Shown piece after piece: positions 54,198 to 63,148 of a DNA stretch of 64,000 nt. The stretch lies in assembly GCA_025558095.1 (NCBI GenBank), contig JAIVFI010000012.1:1-64000 (forward strand), given 5' to 3'. Origin of the DNA: Hyaloraphidium curvatum (taxonomy: Eukaryota; Monoblepharomycota; Hyaloraphidiomycetes; Hyaloraphidiales; Hyaloraphidiaceae). Positions within the stretch are counted from its first letter, which is position 1. Each line of letters begins with the position of its first letter. Both the position numbers and the translations under genes were made by a program. The notes beneath the pieces are model-generated. The model made no database searches. It worked only from the letters and a program-made list of their open reading frames with translations, and was not told where the DNA came from.

Positions 54198-55694
54198 ATG
54201 GAGCCCGAGGAACGCGAGCAAATGGAACTGCACCCGCCGCACAAGCCTGGGAATGCACCGGCGGAGTTTTTGGCCTTCACACCGCGCGAGTTCCTCGCGC
54301 TCTTTCCCGTCGCTCCGGTTCCGCCGCCCGACGCGCTGTGCCGCGACCCGCCGGCGGACCCCGCCGGAAAACTGCGGGCCTCCGAGCCTCTGGACCGCGA
54401 AAGCCTCCTTTCCGCGCTCCGACCGTCCCCGTTGCTCGCGGCGTCGGCGAGAGCGCAAGTGGCCCTCGCGCCGTGGGTGGTGCCGTTCCACGCGTGGAGG
54501 GCCGCCGCCTTTTTCGGCACCGGCTCGGCCCTGGTCTCGGTGCAGTGGGCGCTGCGGGATTCCCTCGGCCGTTTCTCGCCCGCCGAGTTGGCAGTCGGGA
54601 CCTTTGTCACCCTTCTTCACGCGGCGGCCACCGGCCTGGTGATGGTCTCCGCGCCCGCAAGGTTCACGCGGCGCTTTGCGATGCCCAAAGAACTGTCGAA
54701 CCACCCGCTGGCCGTGTTTGCCCGCTGGGCGCAGCTGGCCGCCGCGGAGCCTGGCTCGCCCCTGCTCCGCCACGAGCCCGACGACCCCCTGTGCCCGTGC
54801 CCAGCCAAAGCCTGCGCGGGCAAGCTGCTTGCCCGCGCGGGCGCCCTGCGGGGGCTGGAAGTAGCCGGACACATCGCGTCGGGCTTCCAGTTCTACTTCT
54901 TTATCTACCTCACCATGCCCGCGCTAGCTTACGCGAGCGTCACGTGGGCCACCCCTTGGGCGGCCGCGCTGACCGCACTTTATATCTTGCTGATGGTCGA
55001 GTACCATTGCCTGAGCCTCCTGGGTGCCGGGCGGACCAACGTTGGCGCCCTGATGCTCTCACTGCGCCTGCACCGTCGAGCGGCAGCACTGGCCCTGCGC
55101 GCCTTGCTGGCCCGGCAGCGCGCGGCGGCCGTCAACCCGCCCGAATTTACTGGCGCCGCCGACTCGGCTCCGCCCGACGAACCCTACCTCGTGCTGCTCG
55201 ACTCTCTTGGCCCCACCTGGCGCGCGCGTGTGCAAGCCCTCGGCGCGGCCTCGGGCCCCCTCATCCTCTTTGCCCTCCCTGTGTATGCAGTTATCGTCGC
55301 TGTGACCGGCATCGCTTTCGGCAACTGCCTCCCCTTTGGCGCCCTCGCGGCAGCCATACACACCGCCTTCCTCGTCACCCTCGACCTGGCCGCCTTCTCG
55401 GCCAGCAACGCGCACGTTTCCGTGGTCATTGCCCTCGTCGATGAGTGCCGCGCAGCCCTGCAGCGCACATCCCCTCCCTCGGGCCCCGCTTCCGATCAAT
55501 TGGAGCGGCACGACCGCCTCCTTGCCGCCTTCTCCCGCGCGCGCGACGCCTCCCTGGCCAAGTTCATGGGGTTCCGCGTGGACGCGGCGGTGGCGCGCAA
55601 CGTGGCCGCGACGGCGCTGACCCTTGCCGTGGGGCTGTGGAGCATACTGAGGGGGGGAGGGGTGAGGGTGACGCTGTACACTACGTGCGGGTGA
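54198..55694 (+). CDS. Seven-TM family member 3
   Basis: 498 residues, intronless. N-terminal motif AFTPREFLALFPV matches the other copies. Seven hydrophobic segments are spaced as in member 1. Loop 2-3 carries HEPDDPLCPCPAKACAGKLL (cysteines 199, 201, 206). The conserved region before TM5 reads YLVLLDSLGPTWRARV. The TM5-6 turn has NCLPFG in place of CVPAW. The C-terminus KFMGFRVDAAVARN, TM7 and LYTTCG retain the family end. It is the most divergent copy. A single-gene unit with about 500 bases to the neighbouring small gene. Confidence 0.78.
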   Translation: MEPEEREQMELHPPHKPGNAPAEFLAFTPREFLALFPVAPVPPPDALCRDPPADPAGKLRASEPLDRESLLSALRPSPLLAASARAQVALAPWVVPFHAWRAAAFFGTGSALVSVQWALRDSLGRFSPAELAVGTFVTLLHAAATGLVMVSAPARFTRRFAMPKELSNHPLAVFARWAQLAAAEPGSPLLRHEPDDPLCPCPAKACAGKLLARAGALRGLEVAGHIASGFQFYFFIYLTMPALAYASVTWATPWAAALTALYILLMVEYHCLSLLGAGRTNVGALMLSLRLHRRAAALALRALLARQRAAAVNPPEFTGAADSAPPDEPYLVLLDSLGPTWRARVQALGAASGPLILFALPVYAVIVAVTGIAFGNCLPFGALAAAIHTAFLVTLDLAAFSASNAHVSVVIALVDECRAALQRTSPPSGPASDQLERHDRLLAAFSRARDASLAKFMGFRVDAAVARNVAATALTLAVGLWSILRGGGVRVTLYTTCG

Positions 55695-56118
55695 GGGAAT
55701 GGGGGTTCGAGTGGGGACCTGAAAAGTCGCCGCAGCGAGAGCTCACTCTCGATCTAGCAAGCAGTACCAAATACCCCGATGTCCGTGTAATGGATCTTCC
55801 TGGCGCCTTTCACGGCGCGTTGTGAACTCCCGCCGATGTGGCACCTGCGGAGGAGCGCCACCTACTTCGGGACCCGCAAATGTCCCCCACCGGAATCCCG
55901 CGCTGTTTCCGCCGAAACCACCGCGAAACATTTGCGCTGACGAGGCGGATCTGATGGTGTTGGGGAGGAACCCGTTCGAGGTGGACCCGGACGTACGATG
56001 CGAGGGACACGCAGTGATTCGAATGTGATGGAACGGCGCGGCACCGGAGACGCGCCCTTTAGCCCCCGCGAACTGTCGCACGACGTCACAGGTTTCGACC
56101 GCGAGCTCGCAGAAAGCT
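55695..56118. other. Intergenic region, nothing recognised
   Basis: About 420 bases between member 3 and the small gene at 56119. No repeat or RNA gene was seen. Confidence 0.35.
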
Positions 56119-56442
56119 ATGCCCCAGCACTTCCAGACCCCCGCCACCGCTGGGCCAGGGATCGGAGCGCCCGCGGGGACGGCGCCCCTATCGGCCGCCC
56201 AGGCCTCTGCCTACCAAGCCGCCGCCGAGATCCTCGCGGCCCACTTCGGCACGGACCACCTTCTGGATTTCACGCTCGACGCCCTCCGCGGTGCCTTAAG
56301 CTACGGTCCCGCCGAACACCGGGACGACGCCGAGGCGATGGGAAAGGTCGCCTTCGCGCTCTTCAGATTCGGCGGGATGAGGGTCGTGGCGGACGAGCTC
56401 GAGGCGGCGAACGCGGTGGACGGACTGCTGCGGCTCATCTGA
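56119..56442 (+). CDS. Small helical protein, unidentified
   Basis: 107 residues from ATG 56119. After an Ala/Gly/Pro-rich start, the body is predicted helical: AYQAAAEILAAHFGTDHLLD, FTLDALRGALSYG, AMGKVAFALFRFGG and a final GLLRLI. No domain recognised. Coding support comes from codon use and lack of similar quality in other frames. Convergent with the PhzF-like gene. Confidence 0.45.
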   Translation: MPQHFQTPATAGPGIGAPAGTAPLSAAQASAYQAAAEILAAHFGTDHLLDFTLDALRGALSYGPAEHRDDAEAMGKVAFALFRFGGMRVVADELEAANAVDGLLRLI

Positions 56443-56729
56443 CGTTGGTCCCTTGTCATTGAGCTCGGGCCCGTGGGCCGAACAGAAGAAGGTGCTCAGC
56501 ATGAACGATGATTCACCCGGTGAGGGTTGACAGAGGCGACGGTCGGCGAGCGACAAAAGCAGCAGCATTCCTTTACTTCAATATTTGTGTAGAATTGATC
56601 ATCCTCCGGCACCAGAATGGTCCCCTCCGAGATGAGCTCCGGCGCCCCACCCCAATGGCTCGCCACCGACCATCGTCCCCCGACTGATGTGTCGCGAGCG
56701 ATGAATAGTTGGTTTTCTTAACAATACGC

Positions 56730-57700
56730 CTACAGGACTACCTCCGGCGCCAGCATCGTCCCCTCCGAGATGAGTACCGACGCGCCACCCACGCGCACCG
56801 CCGCGACCTCCCCACCGCGCCTCTCCGCCTCTGCAGCGATCCTGCTCGCCCTGCCCATCTCGATCCCCTGCGCGATATCCCACCGATGAATGCCGTCCGT
56901 GGGTGCCCGCTTCGCGAGGTAGGCCGCCAGGCATGCCGCGGCGGAGCCCGTGGCAGGATCCTCGGGCACGCTGCTCTCCGGGATAAACACGCGGACGCGG
57001 ATGTCGTACCCGCGGACGTGCGGCGGCAGGTGGGAATCGTCCTCGTCGGGGTTGCGCAGGGCAAAGATCATGGGCCACGAGGCCCACTTGTCGGCGAGCA
57101 GCCCCTGCCAGGCTACAGTGTCCAGCCGGGCGCGCGAGACGGCCGCGGTGCTGGCCAGGGGGACGACCAGGAACGGCAGGCCGCAGCTGACCCCCGTTGG
57201 AGAATAGAGCGGGGAGAGGTCGCTTGCTTCTAGCGAGAGCATGCCGGCAATCGCCGCTGCGTCGGCGACCTCGACGCGCTCCTCGGGCGGCTGGGCGACC
57301 GTGAGCTGGCCCCGCAGCGGCTTCCCCTCATCATTTAGGGCGACCCGAACGCGCACCGGACCCACGCCCTCGCCCAGCACGAGCGTCATCTCGCGGGCAG
57401 CCCGCTCGGCGTCCGTTGGGTTCACTTCCCCCGTCGCGGCCAGCACGTGCGCGGCCTGCCGAGAGTCGGGTGGCCGGCGAAGGGAACCTCCACCTCCGGC
57501 GTGAAGATGCGCACGCGGCGGACCGTGCCCTCGGCCTCGGGCGGCAGCACGAACGTCGTCTCGGAGAGGTTGAACTCGAGCGCCACGGCCTGCAGCGCTG
57601 CGTCGGGCAAGCCTTCGGCGCCGAACACGACGGCAAGCGGGTTCCCGGAGAAGGCCGACGGCGTAAAGACGTCCGCGGTGACGAACCGGAGGCGGCGCAT
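56730..57700 (-). CDS. PhzF-like isomerase with an internal frame break
   Basis: PhzF-fold proteins isomerise small acids (phenazine pathway) or are orphan epimerase-like enzymes. The first part, from ATG 57700, has FSGNPLAVV, the catalytic-Glu motif NLSETTFVLP and VPFAGHPTLG. Around 57452-57462 the frame moves by one base; the second part then continues HVLAATGEVN through PDEDDSHLPPHVRGYDIRV and the second-half motif EDPATGSAAACLAAYL. No GT-AG intron fits. Both halves are otherwise full length and well conserved, so a single-base sequence error or a very recent null mutation are the options. An 81-base divergent gap leads to the GT90 gene. Confidence 0.78.
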
Positions 57701-57781
57701 CGTTGACCCGTGGACGATCGCGTTGTTTACCGTTTGTTTACCGTCTCAGAAAACGGGGCCTCCCGCTTTGCTCGCGCTCCG

Positions 57782-59182
57782 ATGCGGCATGGCGCGCCGG
57801 GGCCCCCTTCCGGCCGCCGCGACCATCTGCTCACGATCCTATGGCTCCTTGTCCCCGCGCTCTTGTTTTCCCTGGGCGTGTTTGCGTGCTGGGAACCGCC
57901 GCCAGACCCCTGTGTTCCCCAACCGATATGGCGCCGGAGCTCCCCCCGGAAGCGGACCAGGCAGCACAGCGCGTGCAAGGACCTGCCCTACCTCGGGCAG
58001 ATCGAGAGGGACCTTGCACCCTATCCGAAATTCGCGGACATCTCCTTCGAGGCGCTCAACGCGAGCGTGCCCGACATGCCGGGCATGGCCCGCTTCGTCG
58101 TCGCCGGCCTGGACATCCTCGAGGTGCCCAACCCGCACCATTCGGGCCCGTGCCCGCGGTGCGCCGGCGTGCTGCGGTTTCTGGCCGTCGTGCTGGGCTG
58201 GTATGCCGCCAACGTCTCCCCGCGGGGCCTGCGCGCCGACCTGTTGTTCTACCTGCACGACGCGCCCGTCCTCGACCCGGACACCCTCGCCGTCAAGCGG
58301 TACTGGGAAGATGGCTGGTCTCCGCCGCCGCAGGCCGGCTCCAGGGTGCCCTACATTATGTTCTGCAGCTGGCCTGGGACCGGCGCCATCCACTTCCCCT
58401 TCTTCGACACCTACCTGGACTGGGACCGCCGCGTCCGTTCCATCCGGAAAGCCGGCGCGCGCGTCCGCTTCCGCGACAAGCGGCCCGTGCTCTTCTGGCG
58501 GGGCTCCAACACCGGCCCCTATGCCCTCGTCGGCCCGACGGACCCGCCGCGGAGCAGGCTCGTCGCGCTCTGCTCTTCCTCCTCCGCCGCGCGGGACCGC
58601 TGCGACGCCGGGTTCACCGCCTTACACGACGTCGGTTCCGCCCTCGCGGCCGAGATGAACCGCACATTCGGCACCCGCCCCTTTATACCCCTCCCTGACG
58701 CCGCAAAATCCTTCGCCTACCTCGCCGTCCTGGACGGCAACGCGTGGCCGGACCGGCTGTCTTCAGTGCTCGCCGCGGGGGCCGTGCCGTTCAAGCAGCG
58801 CTCGCCTTACACGGAGTTCTTTTCGTCGGGCCTGAAGGAGTGGGAGCACTTTGTTCCGCTCCGCTCGGACGTCGCGGACGCGCTGGAGAGGGTGGACTGG
58901 GCGAGAGCGCACCCCGACGAGGCGGAGCGGATCGCGGAGAACGCGAGGGGTTTCGTTGACGCCCACCTGAGGGAGGAGTCGGTGCACTGCTATGTCGCGG
59001 CGCTGCTCGAGGCCTACTCCGAGAGGCAGGGCGGGGATGGGGTGCCCCCCGGAGCGCTGCTCCGGGCCGCGTCGTGCCCGTTGCCGGGGCCGGGGATGGT
59101 TTGCCTCGCGGGCTGGGCGGGACCGGCGGCGGCCGTGTGGGGCGCGGTGTACTGGTTCTGGAGTCGGACCAGGGGATCGTGA
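57782..59182 (+). CDS. GT90 (CAP10/KDELC/POGLUT-like) glycosyltransferase, type II membrane protein
   Basis: 466 residues from ATG 57782. An N-terminal anchor (HLLTILWLLVPALLFSLGVF) precedes the lumenal domain. Family blocks: KRPVLFWRGSNTG, then AKSFAYLAVLDGNAWPDRLS, LAAGAVPFKQRSPYTEFF, LKEWEHFVPL and WARAHPDEAERIAENARGF, matching the CAP10/Glyco_transf_90 C-terminal half. Members add xylose or glucose to glycans or proteins in the secretory pathway. A hydrophobic C-terminal segment (AGPAAAVWGAVYWFW) may be a second membrane contact. The donor sugar is not deducible. Confidence 0.82.
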   Translation: MRHGAPGPPSGRRDHLLTILWLLVPALLFSLGVFACWEPPPDPCVPQPIWRRSSPRKRTRQHSACKDLPYLGQIERDLAPYPKFADISFEALNASVPDMPGMARFVVAGLDILEVPNPHHSGPCPRCAGVLRFLAVVLGWYAANVSPRGLRADLLFYLHDAPVLDPDTLAVKRYWEDGWSPPPQAGSRVPYIMFCSWPGTGAIHFPFFDTYLDWDRRVRSIRKAGARVRFRDKRPVLFWRGSNTGPYALVGPTDPPRSRLVALCSSSSAARDRCDAGFTALHDVGSALAAEMNRTFGTRPFIPLPDAAKSFAYLAVLDGNAWPDRLSSVLAAGAVPFKQRSPYTEFFSSGLKEWEHFVPLRSDVADALERVDWARAHPDEAERIAENARGFVDAHLREESVHCYVAALLEAYSERQGGDGVPPGALLRAASCPLPGPGMVCLAGWAGPAAAVWGAVYWFWSRTRGS

Positions 59183-60150
59183 TGCGCGGGCGGGACAAGG
59201 GATGGTCATGTGTGTCGAAATATCAGTTTGCCTCTGAAACGAAGCATGTCGTAATCTATCTCCGCTCTACGTAGCACGAAAGGACCGCCTGAACAACGCT
59301 TTTCCGACGTCAATCGACACCGATCCACTCTCCTCATCACGTTCGCCAAGTTGTCCATGGACAGCCAGAAGTCCGCGGCCCTCGTCATCAGAGTTGCCGA
59401 GTCGCCGTGGTCGTCGGCCTGCGTGTCTTCGTCGCGGTTCTGGTGCGGGTTTTCTTCGTGGAGCTGGTGGAAGAGGGCGTCGCAGTCCTGCTACGGCTGC
59501 TCGACACTTTCTTTGTCGAGCTTGTTGACGACGGCGTCGCCGTCCTGGTGCGAGTGCTGGATACTTTCCTAGTGGAGCTGGTCGAGGACGGCGTCGCAGT
59601 CCTGGTACGGCTGCTGGACACTTTCTTTGTGGAGCTGGTCGAAGATCTCGGCAATTGGTCTCCCCATCTCCCAAGACGTCACCACGAATCGCGTTGTGAC
59701 ACGGCCGGTGCGCACCGGCCGGAGCATACCCGTAACCCAGGCATGTAGGGAGGCGCTGAGCCGGCAACACCAGCGCCCGTATGTTCATCGCACAGGCCCG
59801 CTCACCGTGCCGTCATCGTGCCCGTGCCGCGCGCCGCCGTGAAGAAGGGATGCTCACCTGGAAGAAGTCCGGCGGGTGTCCCGCGTTGTCATTGCCATAA
59901 GCGCCGTAGTAGCCGTTGAAGGGGTTCATGAGGGCGTAGATCGTGAGAAGACGGTAGCACGGGCAGGCTTGGCAGGCACGCGGCAGAGCGACGAAGACGG
60001 GCGACGGCGTCGGTGAGGCGAGGATCGAATCGAAACCGCAGCATCTGGCATACATTCTCGGTCGGTGACCCTGGCTGCATGCCACGCATCTTGCGCCCGT
60101 GCTGATTCCGGGCCCTACTGGGTGGAAGCGCAGCCTACGGAACTGCCTCC
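59183..60150. other. Gene-poor stretch holding a minisatellite
   Basis: No supported gene in about 970 bases. It contains the 57-bp tandem repeat described separately. Several frames on both strands stay open through the repeat because its period is a multiple of three, so an unrecognised reverse-strand gene cannot be excluded. Confidence 0.4.
59451..59650. repeat. 57-bp tandem repeat, about 3.5 units
   Basis: Units start at 59451, 59508, 59565 and 59622 (partial). The period is 19 codons. Forward reading gives FFVELVEEGVAVLLRLLDT-like units; reverse gives Ser/Thr/Arg/Lys-rich units (KKVSSSRTRTATPSST-like). Another reverse frame gives Gln/Asp-rich units interrupted by stops. Units differ at several positions, so the array is not very recent. 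Confidence 0.85.
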
Positions 60151-61638
60151 TTACCCACCGCCCCCGGAACACACGCTCTCCAGGGTCACCGCCACCCCGA
60201 CGCCCCGCAGCACGCCCCATACCACCCCGACCACCGTCAGCATCGAGAGCACGACCACCCTGACGACGCCGTAGTCGACCCTCACGCCCAGAAACGCGGC
60301 CCTGTCCCGGTCGCCCTCGAGGAACCCCGACAGAACCAAGTCGTGCGCCGCCAGCGCGTCCACGGCGGGACCCGAGGGTGCAAAGGCACGGAGGCGGCGG
60401 ATCTCGGCGCGCGCGAGACGGAACAGGTCCAGGACGGCGCCGACGCCGGCGTTGAAGCGGGCGATCCCGAGAAGGTCCTCGACGATAAAGGCAAAGAGGT
60501 AGACGATGTTGGTGAGGACCCAGGCTGGGACGCAGGAGGAGCCCCCGGCGTAGATGACGCCGGAAACAAGGCTAGTAACGATGGCCCAAGCCCGGCTTTT
60601 CTGAAGGATCCGGTAACTGTGGAAGCGGCGCTGCCAAGCGGGGGCAAGTATGTTGTGGAGGGCGATGTACTGCATGTCGGATGAGTCCTTTAGTGGCTGC
60701 ACGGGCGGCGAAGGAGCATCTGCGAGGCGGTGGAGATGCGAGATCAGGTCCGACACGGCCAGCGCTGTTGCCCGCGCCTGTAGTCGCGCCTCCAGCGCGA
60801 CCGCACTGGGCTGGCTATGCCCGTACGAGAGGCCTAACATGGGGATACAGTAGCTGATGCAGGAGTTGAAGAGGAATAGTGTTGCCACGGTGGCGCTCCA
60901 CGCATGCGTCCATGTCTCGAAGCCCAGCGTGACAAAGGGCGTGTAGAACACGAGAAAGGTGCGGATCGTGGCAACCAAGAGGAGGATGACTACATTGCGA
61001 GCCGAGGACGACCACAGTGGAGCAGTTGCAAGCTCGCGTGCACAGTTCTCGCGAGGACATGGGCACACAGGATCCCCGTCTTTGTGCTTCAGGAGGGGCG
61101 AACCAGGAAAGTCCCCTGTGCCGTCGGCGCCCGACTCAAGGCCTCTGTCATTCCTTGCGCCCTCGCCCGATCGCTCAAGATACCCGACAATCAAGGCTGT
61201 GTCCCCAAAGCTCGCCAAATCGCCGACGCGGCTCGTGCGGAGCTTCCAAAGGCCCAGCCGGGCGATGAGGTAGTGTACAAGGACCATGTCCAGCACCAAG
61301 GCCGCCGTCGCCGTCGCGTTGTTGCGCGTACCGTACTGCCCAAACACCCACGGCACGGCGAGCAAAGGCACAGCCAAGAAAGGGAAAACCAACAAACGGG
61401 GCCATGTTGTGGCACGCCCGACCGCATCGGCCGCCAGCCGCATTCGCACCAACATGCGGGCGGCCGGGCGGCCGTGCAGCGCAGCGAGAAGGCGGCGCGC
61501 ATCGAGCGGCTCGCGTTTCGGCGGGACGGTCGCGGGTTCCGCCGGCGACCACGGCAAGGCGGGCGCGGGCACGGCCGTGGGCTGCAGGAGCGCGAGGTCG
61601 GCCGCGGAAAAGCGGCCTTGCGCGGGGGGCGCCGCCAT
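60151..61638 (-). CDS. Seven-TM family member 4
   Basis: 495 residues, intronless, from ATG 61638. N-terminal RFSAADLALLQP is the family motif. Seven hydrophobic segments. Loop 2-3 has HKDGDPVCPCPRENCARELA (cysteines 192, 194, 199). YIALHNILAPAWQRRF precedes TM5; SCVPAWVL marks the TM5-6 turn; the end is AFLGVRVDYG, TM7, LESVCSGGGG. It is closer to members 1 and 2 than to member 3. The frame is open upstream to 61848 without another ATG that improves the model. Confidence 0.78.
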   Translation of the reverse strand: MAAPPAQGRFSAADLALLQPTAVPAPALPWSPAEPATVPPKREPLDARRLLAALHGRPAARMLVRMRLAADAVGRATTWPRLLVFPFLAVPLLAVPWVFGQYGTRNNATATAALVLDMVLVHYLIARLGLWKLRTSRVGDLASFGDTALIVGYLERSGEGARNDRGLESGADGTGDFPGSPLLKHKDGDPVCPCPRENCARELATAPLWSSSARNVVILLLVATIRTFLVFYTPFVTLGFETWTHAWSATVATLFLFNSCISYCIPMLGLSYGHSQPSAVALEARLQARATALAVSDLISHLHRLADAPSPPVQPLKDSSDMQYIALHNILAPAWQRRFHSYRILQKSRAWAIVTSLVSGVIYAGGSSCVPAWVLTNIVYLFAFIVEDLLGIARFNAGVGAVLDLFRLARAEIRRLRAFAPSGPAVDALAAHDLVLSGFLEGDRDRAAFLGVRVDYGVVRVVVLSMLTVVGVVWGVLRGVGVAVTLESVCSGGGG

Positions 61639-62118
61639 GGGCTGCCAAGGGGGGGCGATGAACGGGATGTTGGCGATGGAACTTTCCCTTCGATCGGCTG
61701 TTCGATCGGTCCGCACGCTCCACGAGCTGCCGTGAAGCAGCACGACTTCTCGGGTGGATTTCTCGGGTGGAATGGACGAAGAGGGCAACTGCGAGATGAT
61801 CGGGAGGGCGATGATGCCGTGAGGGCGGGACGGGAGGCGAAATGCCAAGTACGGGTCCGCCTTGAATGAAATGCCGAGTCCAAGGGGATCGACTCAAACA
61901 CCGGGCCACCAGAGCTGCGCGAAGCGACGCAGCATTCACAAATGTATTATATTCCCGAAGTGTCGTGCGCCCTCTGATAAGTGCGCCAGCGCGAGCAGCA
62001 GCCACGTCTCCGATGCACGCACAGCCGCACCGCGTCCCGCCGACAAACGCAACGGCACGCTCCCGCGAAGAGAAGAGAAACCGATCCCCCCATCCTGCCG
62101 CCCTCACTCCCCCCGGAA
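61639..62118. other. Divergent intergenic region
   Basis: 480 bases between member 4 and the GNAT gene. No element recognised. Confidence 0.35.
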
Positions 62119-63045
62119 ATGCCCACCGCGCCCGCGCCCGACGCCATCGCGCTGCACCCGCTGCGCCCGGCGCACTACGCTCCCCCCGGCGCCCGGCCGC
62201 GCTCCGCGGCGGACCTGCCCGGCACGTCGCCGGTGCACGCGCTGCAGGCGCTCGCATATCCCGAAAATCCGGAGTACCACGAGACCAACGCGATACTGGC
62301 GTCGTACCCGGCCCGGACGGGCGCCAGGGGTTTCCTGGCGTCGGCTGTGGTGCGTTGTTCCACCCCCGAGGAGGCACGCGAATGGGACGCCGTGGCGATC
62401 GGGACCGTCGAGGGCATCGGGGTGCGGGTGGCCGTGGGGTACATCTACGGTTACCCGCTGGATCCGGAGGCCGCGATGCCAGAGCTGCACCATCCCGTGG
62501 CCGAGGTCGGGGTGCCGGCGTGGGCGGAGCCCGATGCCGGGGGTGGGGCGGCCGGGGAGGACAAGGTGGTGGCGGAGGAGCGGGAAGCGAGGCTGGAGTG
62601 GGCGGCATTCCGCGGTACCGGCGCCGGGGAGCCCGATGTGCCTTCCCACGGCTCCTCCGAAACTCTCGCCTCCTCCGAGCCCGCGAAGCTCGCCTTCTAC
62701 CTCGCCGACCGCACCGTGCACCCCGCATTCCAGCGCCGCGGGATCGGCTCCCTTCTCCTGGACGCCCTCGTCGCCTCGGTGGCGCGGACCAACGCCGCCG
62801 CAGCTCGACAGATCGGATCCCCGGTCTTTCCGAGGATGTGGGCGATGAGCGTCAACGCGGCGCAGGTGGCCAACCTCGAACGGGCGTACGGGTTCGCGAG
62901 CCCTCTTTCGGAGCGGTACAAGGAGCCGGAGGGGGGGTACTGGGGGAGGGTGGAGAGGGAGCGGGCGGGCAAGGTGCCAGATTGCTTCGACCACGGCGAG
63001 GACGGGGAGCAGGCCATGTTCATGAGCAGGGACCTGGCTTTGTGA
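62119..63045 (+). CDS. GNAT-family N-acetyltransferase-like protein
   Basis: 308 residues, intronless, ATG 62119. The acetyl-CoA-binding motif A is seen as FYLADRTVHPAFQRRGIGSL, with the R/Q-x-x-G-x-G/A loop RRGIGS, followed by LLLDALVASV. A second block, MWAMSVNAAQVANLERAYGF, ends the fold. A long Ala/Glu-rich insertion (about residues 130-185) splits the domain. Substrate unknown: small molecule or protein amine. The N-terminal ALHPLRPAHYAPPG fits the first GNAT strand/helix region. Confidence 0.75.
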   Translation: MPTAPAPDAIALHPLRPAHYAPPGARPRSAADLPGTSPVHALQALAYPENPEYHETNAILASYPARTGARGFLASAVVRCSTPEEAREWDAVAIGTVEGIGVRVAVGYIYGYPLDPEAAMPELHHPVAEVGVPAWAEPDAGGGAAGEDKVVAEEREARLEWAAFRGTGAGEPDVPSHGSSETLASSEPAKLAFYLADRTVHPAFQRRGIGSLLLDALVASVARTNAAAARQIGSPVFPRMWAMSVNAAQVANLERAYGFASPLSERYKEPEGGYWGRVERERAGKVPDCFDHGEDGEQAMFMSRDLAL

Positions 63046-63148
63046 CGATCTGCTATTGATGAACTTGTTTCGGTGACTCTCGCCCTTGATCGAGTCCTAC
63101 TTCGAGCGGCCAAAATCGGTGAGAGTCCGGTGCGGGTAAACACGCACA

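Noticed and set aside
59206-59788. Possible reverse-strand gene through the minisatellite
   Set aside because: Frames are kept open by the 57-bp period, one of them has stops inside the repeat, and there is no start, splice or family support.
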